64,000 bases of DNA from UBA1723 sp045629285 (GCA_045629285.1 JAZQQY010000012.1:28102-92101), one strand, 5' to 3'. Positions 10,201-19,661 are shown, counted from the first letter of the stretch. Notes: generated from the sequence alone by a model not told the origin. A program made the numbers and translations.

Positions 10201-10608
10201 GAGTCGGACAAATACTTTAACAATGGAACTCATCTATTCCGTGTGATTGCCGCTGACGACGCACTAGAGCTACTGCAGATTCTAGACGGAATCAAGGAGC
10301 CAGGAATCGAGAATATCACTAACATAGTCATCCTTCGCAATAGAGACACAGGCGACTATGTAATCACAGATAAGATTGAGATCCCAACAGTCTTCACTCC
10401 TCATGAGGTTAACGGTGCCAACGACGACTTCATGCCAGGTTATCAAGTAGTCATCTACAACCGCTTCGGAGATGTAATCTGCAAGTCGGACAACGGTTGG
10501 GACGGCAAATACAAAGGTGAGACTGCCGATGCCGGAGTCTACATCTATGTCTTGACACTAAAAGACGGAAGAGAGATGAAGGGAACTATCCAATTGTATA
10601 GAAAATAA
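7243..10608 (+). CDS. Large secreted adhesin-like protein with gliding-type C-terminal domain
   Basis: An 1121-residue exported protein. It starts with a signal peptide (about residues 1-25, ending VFAQ). The body consists of repeated beta-sandwich units with recurring motifs such as TDSEGR, TDEQGH and SDATGI, resembling CarboxypepD_reg or prealbumin-like folds. Near residues 840-925 is a BIG2-type Ig domain (SWSVDNEILATISSDGTL-like). The C-terminus (TVFTPHEVNGANDDFMPG, then YNRFGD and GVYIYVLTL) is the gliding-motility-associated CHU_C domain, a type B sorting signal for the type IX secretion system. The downstream PorP/SprF homologue is the expected partner. Confidence 0.9.
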   Translation: MKSLLMKLGVVWIMLTSMLPSVFAQTGVLVIEISDTLNIPLSDYYIRIKDSDGSIKSYRTDSEGRVRDDNFPVGDYTYSFSFGDFNTGSFTVTSGNPTWIDIDFRRVTINFKDEKGNPASGKFVTLYKREADGTRTLVRQKTSDENGKTLFVVPEGNYTYVAADGEHDITVKGDVNTTVAVTSKLVTYQTSFQFFKGNNPITLFAKDVYVRQNQDNVFRDFGVVLAHGGTQSNSMVEYNLTDGKISCPIGEFEYSVYTRDYGTLTGTFFVTQNSSETKNIVKIVIPDEQIAPDDPIIVPDEKEPTYKLRVHAIDCDTKEPIHNLAARYSTPNGKSSFSTTDEQGYAVFKVNAGIYNVSLPSQTKEGIVVNGDTDVEFCDKAEPDSLTSQQIYFQFFYQDKEVFPQTIEKIDIKKIESGSYLQYVTIKPEKDENEGLNKFKEPVVTITGRYYYSFLMDESEFKVSSSSGNFTTIQEKPIDTVKIYFEEKYDVDIYFLHQDKTPATGSYSVSYIDRYKNNRRTDEQGHLQLTLTTGDYTFIALDDTSKFTLKKDTTIYYYLPDPEHSRNVYFKFLHDGKVVYPNVTTLSFFRNKSLNQYAYLSSSLYDDYEGMGRTYVFDKPIELPADSFTASYYIDDYEFDGQMDHKFIVNGNAQNDTTIFIVVPVKRIVEIQIKDAKGTDVQGVFAKIYKYDENGELSTALDYDGNSHSRLMSDATGIVRDHLVPGRYQIKILGIERDFEVTEYGLKFTILSDVELFNVVFKVLYSDNDEPVPGLKLDIKKGSEFYTSGITDGEGEIRFQSEAAKYSYLLSYGNGIEGNYTITKDETIIIKIDRPVLVKTIALFGEQCLIGGESTKFTAIITPDNATQKKLDWSVDNEILATISSDGTLTANTIGQTGTVTVTAKAKDDSGVFATILVNIEAESCTKSYTLAFGDGSTEMLIDDYTFDLVVTPSVNKYQYYAYQTSQDGVNWTNATNFTPETTITLESDKYFNNGTHLFRVIAADDALELLQILDGIKEPGIENITNIVILRNRDTGDYVITDKIEIPTVFTPHEVNGANDDFMPGYQVVIYNRFGDVICKSDNGWDGKYKGETADAGVYIYVLTLKDGREMKGTIQLYRK

Positions 10609-10624
10609 ATAAGGAAAAACGGAA

Positions 10625-12070
10625 ATGAAAAAGATAATATCAGCCATTCTGCTTTCCGCACCATGTTTCATGGCTAATGCATTGGAGAGTTTGGAATGTA
10701 ATTTCATAAAGGAGTTCGTGAATGTGGATGGGTTTGAAGCCGTATCACATATCGACGAAACAACAGTCATCGTAAAACGTTCCGACAGTTTGTTTGTTGC
10801 CAAGACAGACAACTTGGGGAAAATCTACGAATACAAGTACGATGCCAACTTGACATCTCTTAAAGCAGAAGGTCAGATAGCCTTCGACGGTAGCGATACT
10901 TACTACTACACAAAAGATGGCAAGATGTACACAGCAAAGATCAAGAACGGCAAGGTAGAATCAACTTCACCTGTCGAGATTCCAGGTTCTGTCACAAAAC
11001 GTGAGACATACGAACATTCGGCACTTGTATACGCAAGCTGGCACTACAAGCCGGAAGACACGATCCGTATCAGCAACCCTACTCTTTCAAAGAATGGAAA
11101 GCAGATCTACTTCTCTGCTAACCTAAAGGGTTCTAAGGGAAGAGACATCTACTCTTCGAACATCAACAACAACGGAACATTCACTCAGCCAAGAAAACTC
11201 GGCAAGAGTGTCAACTCTGATGGCGACGAAGATTTCCCATACATCCGTAAAGATGGACAGATCACATTCTGTTCAAACAGAAAGAACTCGTCTGCACCGA
11301 CTGACAAGAACAAATACAACGTGTATATTTCTAATCCGAATACGACACATGCGCCTGAGTTGATGCAGGCATTCGTTAACAGAAACGTGCCTGAGTTTGC
11401 AAAACTTCAGGAGCCGACTCCAGTGCCGACACCGGTTGCAGACACATTGGTTGCTGTAAAAACTGTCGAGCCAGAGGTTATCAAGCCAGTCGAACCTGAA
11501 ACTTTGATGGCAATCACAGAGCCTGAGAAGAAGGTAGAGCCGGTTAAACCAGTTGAGAAGGTAGAGAATGAAGAATATGTAGATGAGCCAAACGAGAACG
11601 GACGTATTCTTCAGGCTCTTGCTTACGATTCCGACAGTACAAAGTATCCTGTATCAGCTAAAGATTTGTCTGAAATATTCCAGGAGGATCAGGAGGCAAT
11701 GGTGATGGCATCAAAACACGTTGTTGCCGGAGTCGACAAGCGAATCTTCTATTTTGATTACGACACAGACGTATTGAACAACAAGGAATATGATAGGGAT
11801 ATCGCGTGCATCGTCGACTTTATCAATTTCTATCCAGAAAACTCATTCTTGATTATCGGTCATACCGATGAAAGAGGAACACGCGAATACAACAATGCAT
11901 TGAGTCTTCGCCGTGCTAAGAAGATCGAAAACATCTTGGCACAAAGAGGAATCTCACGTTCAAGAATGTTCGTGATGGGCTTAGGAGAGGACCGTCCGGT
12001 GATTCGCCACGCTCAGACAGAGGAGCAGCATCAGAAGAACCGTCGAGTAGAAATCCTAAAGATGGAGTAA
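10625..12070 (+). CDS. OmpA-family outer-membrane protein with PD40-like N-terminal domain
   Basis: A 481-residue exported protein with a signal peptide ending near ANALES. The middle part has WD40-like TolB/PD40 features (NPTLSKNGKQIYFSANLKG, KDGQITFCSNRKN). A Pro/Glu/Val-rich linker (about 260-315) leads to a C-terminal OmpA peptidoglycan-binding domain (RIFYFDYDTDVLN, IIGHTDERGTREYN, LSLRRAKK, KNRRVEI). It lies 16 bases after the adhesin gene and 33 bases before PorP/SprF, so the three form an operon for a cell-surface structure. Confidence 0.88.
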   Translation: MKKIISAILLSAPCFMANALESLECNFIKEFVNVDGFEAVSHIDETTVIVKRSDSLFVAKTDNLGKIYEYKYDANLTSLKAEGQIAFDGSDTYYYTKDGKMYTAKIKNGKVESTSPVEIPGSVTKRETYEHSALVYASWHYKPEDTIRISNPTLSKNGKQIYFSANLKGSKGRDIYSSNINNNGTFTQPRKLGKSVNSDGDEDFPYIRKDGQITFCSNRKNSSAPTDKNKYNVYISNPNTTHAPELMQAFVNRNVPEFAKLQEPTPVPTPVADTLVAVKTVEPEVIKPVEPETLMAITEPEKKVEPVKPVEKVENEEYVDEPNENGRILQALAYDSDSTKYPVSAKDLSEIFQEDQEAMVMASKHVVAGVDKRIFYFDYDTDVLNNKEYDRDIACIVDFINFYPENSFLIIGHTDERGTREYNNALSLRRAKKIENILAQRGISRSRMFVMGLGEDRPVIRHAQTEEQHQKNRRVEILKME

Positions 12071-12103
12071 AGAACAATTCGTAATTCATAATTAAGGAAG
12101 AAG

Positions 12104-12997
12104 ATGAAAAGAATATATATAAAATTGTTGACGGTGCTGATTGCTTTGATAGGTGCATCGCACGCTTACGGTCAGCAAGACTTGATGGTATCTCAGCAGA
12201 TATTCTCAAGAATGAACATCAACCCTGCCGGCACAGGTAACTTGGAGCATATCGACGCGTTCGTGCTAGGACGTATGCAGTGGGTAGGTGTGGAGAATTC
12301 TCCAAGAACAGCATTGTTAAACGTAGCTTACTATAACGAGAAACTTAAGTCAAGTTTCGGTTTGACAACAAACTACGACAACCAGGGTGTCGGCAATAGT
12401 CAGACTAACGTTCAGGCAGTATATGCTTATCATGTCGACTTGAATGAGAAGTATATCCTATCTATGGGATTGTCTGCCGGAATCGATGCTGGCACATTCG
12501 ATCCATACGCAAATACGATTCGTGATGAAGAGCCCGATTTCTCATCATACGTAAAGGATAAGACAAGCGAGGTTTCTCCTGACTTCAATTTCGGTTTGGA
12601 GTTGACATCGAAGAATTGGATGATCGGTGTTTCTGCGACACACCTACTAAAATCGGAGCCAACAACATTCCAAAGAGGCCGCCACATCTACGCATACGCA
12701 CGTTGTCTTGTGCCATTGTCTGAGATGTTGGATTTGGCACCCATGGTATCCTACATCCACCAGCATCAGGTGAACGAAGGTGAGATCGGTGCAATGTTGT
12801 TCATCAAGAAGATGATGTGGGGAGGCGTTACATGGAAGCCTGACTTCGGCAACTTTGGAGACATGTCGCTAATGGCAGTCGACTTGGGTATTGAAATCAA
12901 GAACTTCCGCGTCGGCTATGCCTATAGCTTCAACTTCGGAGGTTACAATAATTTGCCTTCAAACACACACGAGTTGTTGTTGAGCGTACACTTCTAA
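12104..12997 (+). CDS. PorP/SprF-family type IX secretion outer-membrane protein
   Basis: A 297-residue beta-barrel protein with a signal peptide (GASHAYGQQ) and the family start QDLMVSQQIFSRMNINPAGT. The C-terminus ends NTHELLLSVHF, with the terminal aromatic residue of an outer-membrane barrel. PorP/SprF proteins anchor or export substrates carrying type B C-terminal domains, which fits the CHU_C adhesin two genes upstream. Confidence 0.88.
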   Translation: MKRIYIKLLTVLIALIGASHAYGQQDLMVSQQIFSRMNINPAGTGNLEHIDAFVLGRMQWVGVENSPRTALLNVAYYNEKLKSSFGLTTNYDNQGVGNSQTNVQAVYAYHVDLNEKYILSMGLSAGIDAGTFDPYANTIRDEEPDFSSYVKDKTSEVSPDFNFGLELTSKNWMIGVSATHLLKSEPTTFQRGRHIYAYARCLVPLSEMLDLAPMVSYIHQHQVNEGEIGAMLFIKKMMWGGVTWKPDFGNFGDMSLMAVDLGIEIKNFRVGYAYSFNFGGYNNLPSNTHELLLSVHF

Positions 12998-13094
12998 TTA
13001 AAGTAAAAAATAAGAAGTAAGAAAAAAAGTGACACGATCATAGCCTAGGTGAGCAAAGCTGACCTTAGGGGAAAGAAAGTGCGACACATATAGG

Positions 13095-13129
13095 GCCTAG
13101 GGGAAGCGAAGCAGAACCCTAGGCTTTTT
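13095..13129 (+). terminator. Terminator of the adhesin operon
   Basis: Stem GCCTAGGG / CCCTAGGC with a 14-base loop, followed by five T. A degenerate second copy of the hairpin lies just upstream at about 13042-13070. Confidence 0.8.
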
Positions 13130-13269
13130 GTTTTGTCTATTGAGACATTATTGCAATGCATGTATATGAATTCTATATTTTGCACAACATACGCTTTTGA
13201 AAAATCATACGCAAAATTTGATATAAAAATATAAATATGGTATATTCGCAGTTGTTAACGAATGCGTAA

Positions 13270-14838
13270 ATGAGACGACATATAGAATTATTGTTTTTTA
13301 TTGCAGTCATTGCCATGCTGACAGTGGTCTGTTTTTTAATGCCCAAAGACGGCATAACAGTGGTCGGCACCACTCTTAGGTTCCCGTCCATTACAGAAGT
13401 CCTTACTCCTGCTGATAAATCAAGAATATCAATCGACGGATTATTGTCTGATCGTGAAAACAGCATGAAAATCCAGGCTTTGCCAGACTCAGTGGTTGAA
13501 GCCCGCAGAAAACTCATGATGGCGGCAGACTCAATGCGAGTACGTGATTCGTTGCTTCTTGCCGATACTATCAATTTCTACAAAACATTCTTTACAGAAA
13601 ATCCGTCCAGATTCTATCTTCCTGATTCATCGGACGTTTCATACATCACAAATTTAATTGCCACACTTCGTAAGGAATCACGTAAAGGCATCGTTCACAT
13701 TGCACATTACGGAGATTCTCAAATTGAGGGCGACCGAATCACAAGTTCCATCCGCTATGGTCTGCAGGACAAATTCGGTGGTGAGGGGCTTGGCATCATC
13801 CCTACAATGCAGATGATCCCTTCCATTACAGTACAAGAAACTGTTTCCGACAGTATCAGTCGTTTCTTGGTCGACGGCACACTAGTCCAGAAAACAGATC
13901 ACAAACGTTATGGTGCGTTGGGCCAGCTTTCTGAAATAAACGGCAGAACAACCATCACAATCAACAGTTTGGCCACTAAGCATAAGAAATTCAATAAGAT
14001 CCGTCTATTCTACTCTACACGCAAGAAAGGTTTGAAGGCTACATTGTCGACAGATTCACTTGTGTACGAGGCTGAAGATGAGCCAGACAAGAAGTATGGC
14101 ATGATGGAATGGAACCTTCCAAGCAAGATCTCTTCTTTCAAGATCAAGCTTGAAGGTAGCGCCGAACTTTACGGTTTCTGCTTGACCGGAGACAAGGGTG
14201 TTGCTGTGACAAACATCGGACTTCGTGGAAGTTCGGGCACTTTCTTCACTCGTATCGACGGCAAGTCGTTCAAGTACATGCACGACGCTCTTAACACACG
14301 TTTGGTCATCATGGAGTTTGGAGGAAATGCCACTCCTTATATGAATACAGACAAGAAGATCGAAGGCTACTATAGTTCAATGGATGCTCAGATCAAATTT
14401 GTAAAGCAGCAGCTTCCAAAGGCAAAAATCATCCTTATCGGACCTGCCGACATGGCAGAGACTGTAGACGGGAAGCTTCAGACTTACCGCAATCTGGAAA
14501 AAACTGTGGATTTGATGCAGCGTGTTGCCAAAGATAACGGCGTTGCATTCTGGAATATGTATGGAGTGATGGGAGGAAAAAACTCTATCATCAGCTGGGT
14601 GTCTAACAAACCTGCCCTTGCAGCATCCGACTATATCCACTTCTCTCGCAAAGGAGCAGAGAGAATCGCTCACCTATTCTTGGAAAGCTTAAATGTTTAT
14701 GACAATTACTCAACATTCCAGTCGTCACTAGAGAGAAGAAAGAAAGAGCAATCTAAAAACAGAAAGAAGAAACTAAAAGAGATGTCGGCCAAAATACCTG
14801 TAGATAAAACATTCGCCGACTCAATATCAAAAAGATAA
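13270..14838 (+). CDS. SGNH-type (PatB/AlgX-like) O-acetyltransferase partner
   Basis: A 522-residue protein with an N-terminal membrane anchor (LLFFIAVIAMLTVVCFLM). The extracytoplasmic domain has SGNH motifs: IAHYGDSQIEGDR near residue 145 (nucleophile Ser) and SDYIHFSRKGAERIAH near residue 455 (Asp/His). The C-terminal about 50 residues are Lys/Arg-rich. It heads a three-gene unit with another SGNH protein and an MBOAT acyltransferase, the arrangement used to move acetyl groups to peptidoglycan or exopolysaccharide. The polymer acetylated here is unknown. Confidence 0.8.
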   Translation: MRRHIELLFFIAVIAMLTVVCFLMPKDGITVVGTTLRFPSITEVLTPADKSRISIDGLLSDRENSMKIQALPDSVVEARRKLMMAADSMRVRDSLLLADTINFYKTFFTENPSRFYLPDSSDVSYITNLIATLRKESRKGIVHIAHYGDSQIEGDRITSSIRYGLQDKFGGEGLGIIPTMQMIPSITVQETVSDSISRFLVDGTLVQKTDHKRYGALGQLSEINGRTTITINSLATKHKKFNKIRLFYSTRKKGLKATLSTDSLVYEAEDEPDKKYGMMEWNLPSKISSFKIKLEGSAELYGFCLTGDKGVAVTNIGLRGSSGTFFTRIDGKSFKYMHDALNTRLVIMEFGGNATPYMNTDKKIEGYYSSMDAQIKFVKQQLPKAKIILIGPADMAETVDGKLQTYRNLEKTVDLMQRVAKDNGVAFWNMYGVMGGKNSIISWVSNKPALAASDYIHFSRKGAERIAHLFLESLNVYDNYSTFQSSLERRKKEQSKNRKKKLKEMSAKIPVDKTFADSISKR

Positions 14839-14856
14839 GCATAAAAGGAGAACAAA

Positions 14857-16101
14857 ATGAAAGTTATTAGATCAATCATAATTCTGTTGACGCTACTAAA
14901 TGCAGCATTTGTGTCGGCACAAGGATTCTTCAAACAGATTCCTAGAAACTACGAATTTATTCAATATCAGAAAAATAGATTGGAGTTTCCTGGCGACACA
15001 GGTACAATGTGTAATTTCTATGAGAAGCTTGATAGCATCGTCCTATGTCGTGAAGGAAAGGTGAATATCCTCCACATCGGAGGCAGTCACGTACAGGCAG
15101 ACGTGTTCTCCAACCGTATCCGTCGCAACCTGGACTCTTTGAATTTGGATTTCAAGAGTTCACGTGGACTTGTGTTCCCATTCAAGATCGCAGGCACAAA
15201 CAATCCGCCTAACTATAATGTGACATATACGGGAAAGTGGACTTCAAGCCGAATCTTGAAGCGCCACGACAACATCGAGCTTGGTTTGATGGGTATTGCA
15301 GTACAGCCAAACTCATCCGACGCCACAATGAAGATCAACCTTAACAAAGATGCCACATCTCGTTGGGAATGTACGGATTTGAAACTTATCGGATACTCCG
15401 ACAGTGCATATTCATATCCAGTGATCATCAATCCAGCAGATGGTTCGAAAATATACAGTATATACAATGTGTTGGACGACGTATATGAGTTTTCATTCGA
15501 TGAACCAATCGATTCGTTCACTATCGCATTCGAACAGACAGACTCAGTGTTCCATCCATTCACATTGTCCGGCATCCTAGCCGAGAACAACAGCCATGGA
15601 ATCACATACAATTCCGTCGGCATCAACGGAGCTAGCGTCATGAGTTGGCTAAAGTGTGAGAAATTCCAGAAGGAGTTGCCTCTAGTGCGCCCCGACCTAG
15701 TCATCTTCGGAATCGGAATCAACGACGCTGTGCCTAAGAATTTCAGTGGAGCCAAATTCCTGGACAACTACAGCAAACTAATCGAGAAGATTCAGGAAAT
15801 ATCTCCTAACTGTGCGTTCATCTTCATCACTAACAACGACTCATACCGCAACAACAAGGGGCAGTATAGCGTCAACACAAACGGACAGATTGTGGAGGAG
15901 GTATTTTTCCAACTAGCTAAAAAATACAACGGTGCCGTATGGGACCAGTTTGCCATAATGGGAGGTTTGAAATCAATGAAGCAATGGGAGACAGCCGGAT
16001 TAGCCCGCAAGGACAAGATCCACTTCACTCCAAAGGGTTATACCCTACTTGGAGACCTATTCTACAATGCATTGATTCAGAGTTATTTAAATTACAAGTA
16101 A
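14857..16101 (+). CDS. Second SGNH/GDSL-type protein
   Basis: A 414-residue exported protein with a signal peptide ending VSAQG. The first SGNH block is HIGGSHVQADVFSNRIR near residue 70, where the family's GDS is GGS. The second is IFGIGINDA near residue 286, and the catalytic Asp/His block is KDKIHFTPKGYTLLGD near 385. It lies 18 bases after the first SGNH gene and 3 bases before the MBOAT gene. Two paralogous SGNH proteins with one MBOAT suggests sequential or two-site acetylation, by inference. Confidence 0.8.
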   Translation: MKVIRSIIILLTLLNAAFVSAQGFFKQIPRNYEFIQYQKNRLEFPGDTGTMCNFYEKLDSIVLCREGKVNILHIGGSHVQADVFSNRIRRNLDSLNLDFKSSRGLVFPFKIAGTNNPPNYNVTYTGKWTSSRILKRHDNIELGLMGIAVQPNSSDATMKINLNKDATSRWECTDLKLIGYSDSAYSYPVIINPADGSKIYSIYNVLDDVYEFSFDEPIDSFTIAFEQTDSVFHPFTLSGILAENNSHGITYNSVGINGASVMSWLKCEKFQKELPLVRPDLVIFGIGINDAVPKNFSGAKFLDNYSKLIEKIQEISPNCAFIFITNNDSYRNNKGQYSVNTNGQIVEEVFFQLAKKYNGAVWDQFAIMGGLKSMKQWETAGLARKDKIHFTPKGYTLLGDLFYNALIQSYLNYK

Positions 16102-16104
16102 AAA

Positions 16105-17964
16105 ATGTTCAGTTCGATTTTAGGGTTTCTTAAAGATATTTTTGCGTTCGACGAAGGTAGTCCTCTTCTATTCACGCAGTTTTATTTTTGGGCATTCTTC
16201 ACGATTGTCTTCGCAGTGTTTGCGGCAATCGGTCGCAGTAAGGTATTGCTAAGAAATACCTTCCTGTTTTTTGTCAGCGTCTTCTTCTATTACAAGACAA
16301 GCGGAATCTTCACATTGATTCTGCTCTTTGCGACGTTGTATAATTACATTTGTGGAAAATGGATGTACAGTTGCAAAAGCGAAGGATGGAAGAAATACCA
16401 TCTTGTATGTGGATTGCTTGTCAACCTTGCCACACTATGCTACTTCAAGTATGCATATTTCTTGGTGGACATGATCAATAATCTGCTAGGTACTTCATTC
16501 AGAATCTTCGACGCATTTGCATTCATTGGAAACAAAGCAATTGGAGCAAACATGTTTGACACTGAGAACATCCTCCTTCCTGTAGGTATCTCATTCTTCA
16601 CATTCCAGAGTATCAGCTACATCATGGATATCTACCGAAAAAGAATTGAACCGGTAAGCAACATCTTCGATTTCGGTTTCTATCTTACATTCTTCCCTCA
16701 GCTAGTGGCTGGACCGATCGTGCGTGCCAACACATTCATTCCACAACTATATAAGCCATTCTTCCTTGGACGACGTCAGTTTGGAATCGCAGTGTTCTGG
16801 ATATTGAACGGTTTTGCGAAAAAAATCATATTGAGCGACTATATCGCAGTCAATTTTGTCGACCGTGTATTTGAGAATCCTACTATGTATAGCGGTCCGG
16901 AGAATCTGTTTGCATTGTTCGCCTACTCATTGCAGGTGTACGCCGACTTCAGCGGATACACAGACATCGCGATCGGAGTCGCCATGCTGATGGGATTCTA
17001 TTTGCCACAAAACTTCAACTCACCATACAAGGCGCCTAATGCAGGAAACTTCTGGAAGCGTTGGCATATCTCGCTATCAAAGTGGCTTCAGGACTACTTA
17101 TACATTCCGCTAGGAGGAAACAGAGAAGCCACATTCGGAACATACTCCGTAATATTCTCCATTGCAGCAATCGGAGTCATTTTGAGTGGAAGCATCTGGA
17201 TCGCAGTCATTTTGATCTCAATCACAGGATATTTCACAATCAGAGCATACGTATCTCCTGACAACAAAAAGGAGATCACTTCAAATTTGAATCGTTTGAA
17301 CACCATGCTACTTGGAGGTATCTGGCACGGTGCAAGCTGGAACTTCATGATCTGGGGAGGATTGAACGGACTAGGAATGCTAGTGTTCAATTTCTGGAAA
17401 AAGAGAAACATTTACAAGAAGACGTTGGCAGTAATGCTAGTGACAATCGGATTCGGAATACTCGTATTCCTATACGACCTTCCTGTATACAGAATGGGAT
17501 TTGTATGGATCGGAACAATCTTCGTAGGCACATTCATCAGGATGGTTTACAACCTATGCGGAGGCAAATGGAAATTCAAGGCATTGGAATACACATGGGC
17601 AGTGTTGCAGACATTCGTATTCATCACGTTCACACGTTTGTTCTTCCGTTCAGGTTCTAACCTTGATCCGGCAGAGGCAAACCAGGTGGCATGGGATACA
17701 GCCAAAAACATGGTAAATCAGATCGGAGGCAAGTGGGATCTATCGTTGATTCCAACAATGGCAGACGCATATAAGAATATCATCCTTTTATTTGTGTTTG
17801 GCATGATCATCCACTGGTTGCCTGAGAATTTCAAGAGACGCTATCGTCTATGGTTCGCTATGCAGCCACTAGGAGTAATGGCAGTGACCACATGTATCAT
17901 CGTGTTTGTCGTATACCAGTTCATGACAGCAGACCTTCAGAAATTTATATATTTCCAATTCTAG
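16105..17964 (+). CDS. MBOAT-family membrane O-acyltransferase (AlgI/PatA-like)
   Basis: A 619-residue polytopic membrane protein. Family motifs are FFPQLVAGPIVRA, YADFSGYTDIAIGVAMLMGF, and KRWHISLSKWLQDYLYIP. The catalytic His lies in LLGGIWHGASWNFMIWGG near residue 412. It probably carries acetyl groups across the inner membrane and hands them to the two SGNH proteins. It is about 120 residues longer than typical AlgI, with extra hydrophobic C-terminal segments. Confidence 0.9.
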   Translation: MFSSILGFLKDIFAFDEGSPLLFTQFYFWAFFTIVFAVFAAIGRSKVLLRNTFLFFVSVFFYYKTSGIFTLILLFATLYNYICGKWMYSCKSEGWKKYHLVCGLLVNLATLCYFKYAYFLVDMINNLLGTSFRIFDAFAFIGNKAIGANMFDTENILLPVGISFFTFQSISYIMDIYRKRIEPVSNIFDFGFYLTFFPQLVAGPIVRANTFIPQLYKPFFLGRRQFGIAVFWILNGFAKKIILSDYIAVNFVDRVFENPTMYSGPENLFALFAYSLQVYADFSGYTDIAIGVAMLMGFYLPQNFNSPYKAPNAGNFWKRWHISLSKWLQDYLYIPLGGNREATFGTYSVIFSIAAIGVILSGSIWIAVILISITGYFTIRAYVSPDNKKEITSNLNRLNTMLLGGIWHGASWNFMIWGGLNGLGMLVFNFWKKRNIYKKTLAVMLVTIGFGILVFLYDLPVYRMGFVWIGTIFVGTFIRMVYNLCGGKWKFKALEYTWAVLQTFVFITFTRLFFRSGSNLDPAEANQVAWDTAKNMVNQIGGKWDLSLIPTMADAYKNIILLFVFGMIIHWLPENFKRRYRLWFAMQPLGVMAVTTCIIVFVVYQFMTADLQKFIYFQF

Positions 17965-17966
17965 TA

Positions 17967-17989
17967 GAGACGTCACGTCAGTGCGTCTC
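17967..17989. repeat. Intergenic palindrome, GAGACG / CGTCTC type
   Basis: GAGACG at 17967-17972 pairs with CGTCTC at 17984-17989. Similar elements lie at 18488-18520 and 24870-24893. These look like a dispersed short palindromic family. Confidence 0.55.
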
Positions 17990-18005
17990 AATAACAAGTA
18001 AGACT

Positions 18006-18485
18006 ATGAAAATGAAAGTTGGAATCGGCTATGACGTTCATCAGTTTGCCGACAACAGAGAATTATGGATAGGTGGAATCAAGATACCTCACACAAGAGG
18101 TTTGCTTGGTCACTCAGATGCAGACGTATTATTGCACGCCATCTGCGATGCAATGTTAGGAGCAGCACATTTGAAAGATATCGGCACACATTTTCCAGAC
18201 AACGATGCCGCATTCAAGAACATTGACAGCAAGATTCTGTTGAAGAAAACAGCAGAATTGGTTGCGTTGAAAGGATACAAGATTGAGAATGTAGACTCCA
18301 TCATTTGTGCACAGGAGCCAAAGATGAAACCATACATTGATGACATGCAGCGTTGCATTGCGTCGATATTAGGAATCGACGAAGAGGATGCCAGCGTAAA
18401 GGCGACAACAACAGAAAAGTTGGGATTCGTAGGCAAGAAGGAAGGTATTGCTGCACACGCCGTAGTCCTATTATCAAAAAATTAA
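18006..18485 (+). CDS. ispF: 2-C-methyl-D-erythritol 2,4-cyclodiphosphate synthase
   Basis: MEP-pathway enzyme of isoprenoid synthesis. The 159-residue length is standard. Metal-ligand motif YDVHQF near residue 8 and LGHSDADVLLHAICDAMLGA near residue 36 are diagnostic, and TTTEKLGFVGKKEG closes the active site. ATG at 18006 is used; a longer open frame runs upstream inside the MBOAT gene in another frame but has no family similarity. Confidence 0.96.
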   Translation: MKMKVGIGYDVHQFADNRELWIGGIKIPHTRGLLGHSDADVLLHAICDAMLGAAHLKDIGTHFPDNDAAFKNIDSKILLKKTAELVALKGYKIENVDSIICAQEPKMKPYIDDMQRCIASILGIDEEDASVKATTTEKLGFVGKKEGIAAHAVVLLSKN

Positions 18486-18487
18486 TG

Positions 18488-18520
18488 TAGAGACGGACCT
18501 ACACGTCCGTCTATCTCTAC
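18488..18520. repeat. Intergenic hairpin after ispF
   Basis: AGACGGAC / GTCCGTCT with an outer GTAGAG / CTCTAC stem. There is no T run, so it is a palindromic repeat or a factor-dependent stop. The remaining bases up to 18764 hold no gene. Confidence 0.5.
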
Positions 18521-18764
18521 GTGTTCGTACAAGTCCCGCCGAACGACTGCAATGTCGCAAATAGGCAATATAAAAGGACCAAAAAGGCCAGAAAAGTAGA
18601 TTTTACAACACTTCTAGTGTAAATATTCGTTAAAATTCGTGGTCAAACTATGTTTTTTTTATAAATTGCACCCGATTTTGTGGATTTTAGGGAATCGAAA
18701 TCTCAAAAGGGACTAAAAGAAAGAAAATAAATAATAAAAAATAACAAAAAATTTCAGAAGACAA

Positions 18765-19661
18765 ATGAAAAAATTATTTGCAGTTATCGCAATGACTGGA
18801 GCAATGATTTTCGGTTCAGCTTCAGTTTGTTTCGCTCAGGATGAGTCTACAGAAGAGGCTACAGAGCAGGTAGTAGATGAGACTCCAGCTCCAGCACCAG
18901 TTCAGGCAGCTCCAGCAGCACAGGCAGCTCCAGCTCCAGCAGCAGCTCCAGTTCAGGAGGAGCAGGCATTCCACAAGGTGATCAAGCAGAAGTTCATCGA
19001 GGGTGGTGCATTCTTCATGTTCATCGTATGTATCGCTCTTATCCTAGGTTTGGCTTTGAGTATCGAGCGTATCATCTACTTGTCATTGTCGTCAATCGAC
19101 TCAAAGAAGCTTCTTTCTTCAGTAGAGTCAGCTCTTGACAATGGTGATGTTGAGGGTGCAAAGACAGTATGTCGTAACACAAGAGGTCCTATCGCTTCTA
19201 TCTTCTACCAGGGATTGTGCCGTATCGACAAGGGTGCAGATGTAGTTGAGAAGTCAGTAGTATCTTACGGTGGTGTACAGATGGGTCTATTGGAGAAGAA
19301 CGTTACATGGATTTCACTTTGTGTAGCATTGGCTCCATCACTAGGATTCTTGGGAACAATCATCGGTATGATCGAGGCATTCGATAGAATTCAGGCTGCA
19401 GGTGATATCTCAGCAACAGTCGTTGCAGGTGGTATCAAGGTTGCCCTTTTGACAACATTGGTCGGTTTGATCGTTGCCATGGTTCTTCAGGTATTCATGA
19501 ACTTCATCTTGACTCGTATCGAGGCTCTAACTTCAGAGATGGAGGATGCATCAATCAGCTTGATCGACGCAGTTGTTGAGTACGAGGAGAAGTTCAAGCA
19601 CTTCGGCGCTTCATCTTCATCAGTAGCAGTTTCTAACGAGACAGCAATCGAGAACGCTTAA
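18765..19661 (+). CDS. ExbB/TolQ-family proton-channel subunit
   Basis: A 298-residue membrane protein. An N-terminal signal-like helix is followed by an Ala/Pro/Glu-rich segment (about residues 25-68) and then the MotA/TolQ/ExbB core. Key motifs are ERIIYLSLSSIDSKKL and APSLGFLGTIIGMIEAFDRI, with the last helix GGIKVALLTTLVGLIVAMVL. With two ExbD genes downstream it forms an inner-membrane energy-transducing complex, probably driving TonB-type outer-membrane uptake. Confidence 0.92.
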   Translation: MKKLFAVIAMTGAMIFGSASVCFAQDESTEEATEQVVDETPAPAPVQAAPAAQAAPAPAAAPVQEEQAFHKVIKQKFIEGGAFFMFIVCIALILGLALSIERIIYLSLSSIDSKKLLSSVESALDNGDVEGAKTVCRNTRGPIASIFYQGLCRIDKGADVVEKSVVSYGGVQMGLLEKNVTWISLCVALAPSLGFLGTIIGMIEAFDRIQAAGDISATVVAGGIKVALLTTLVGLIVAMVLQVFMNFILTRIEALTSEMEDASISLIDAVVEYEEKFKHFGASSSSVAVSNETAIENA

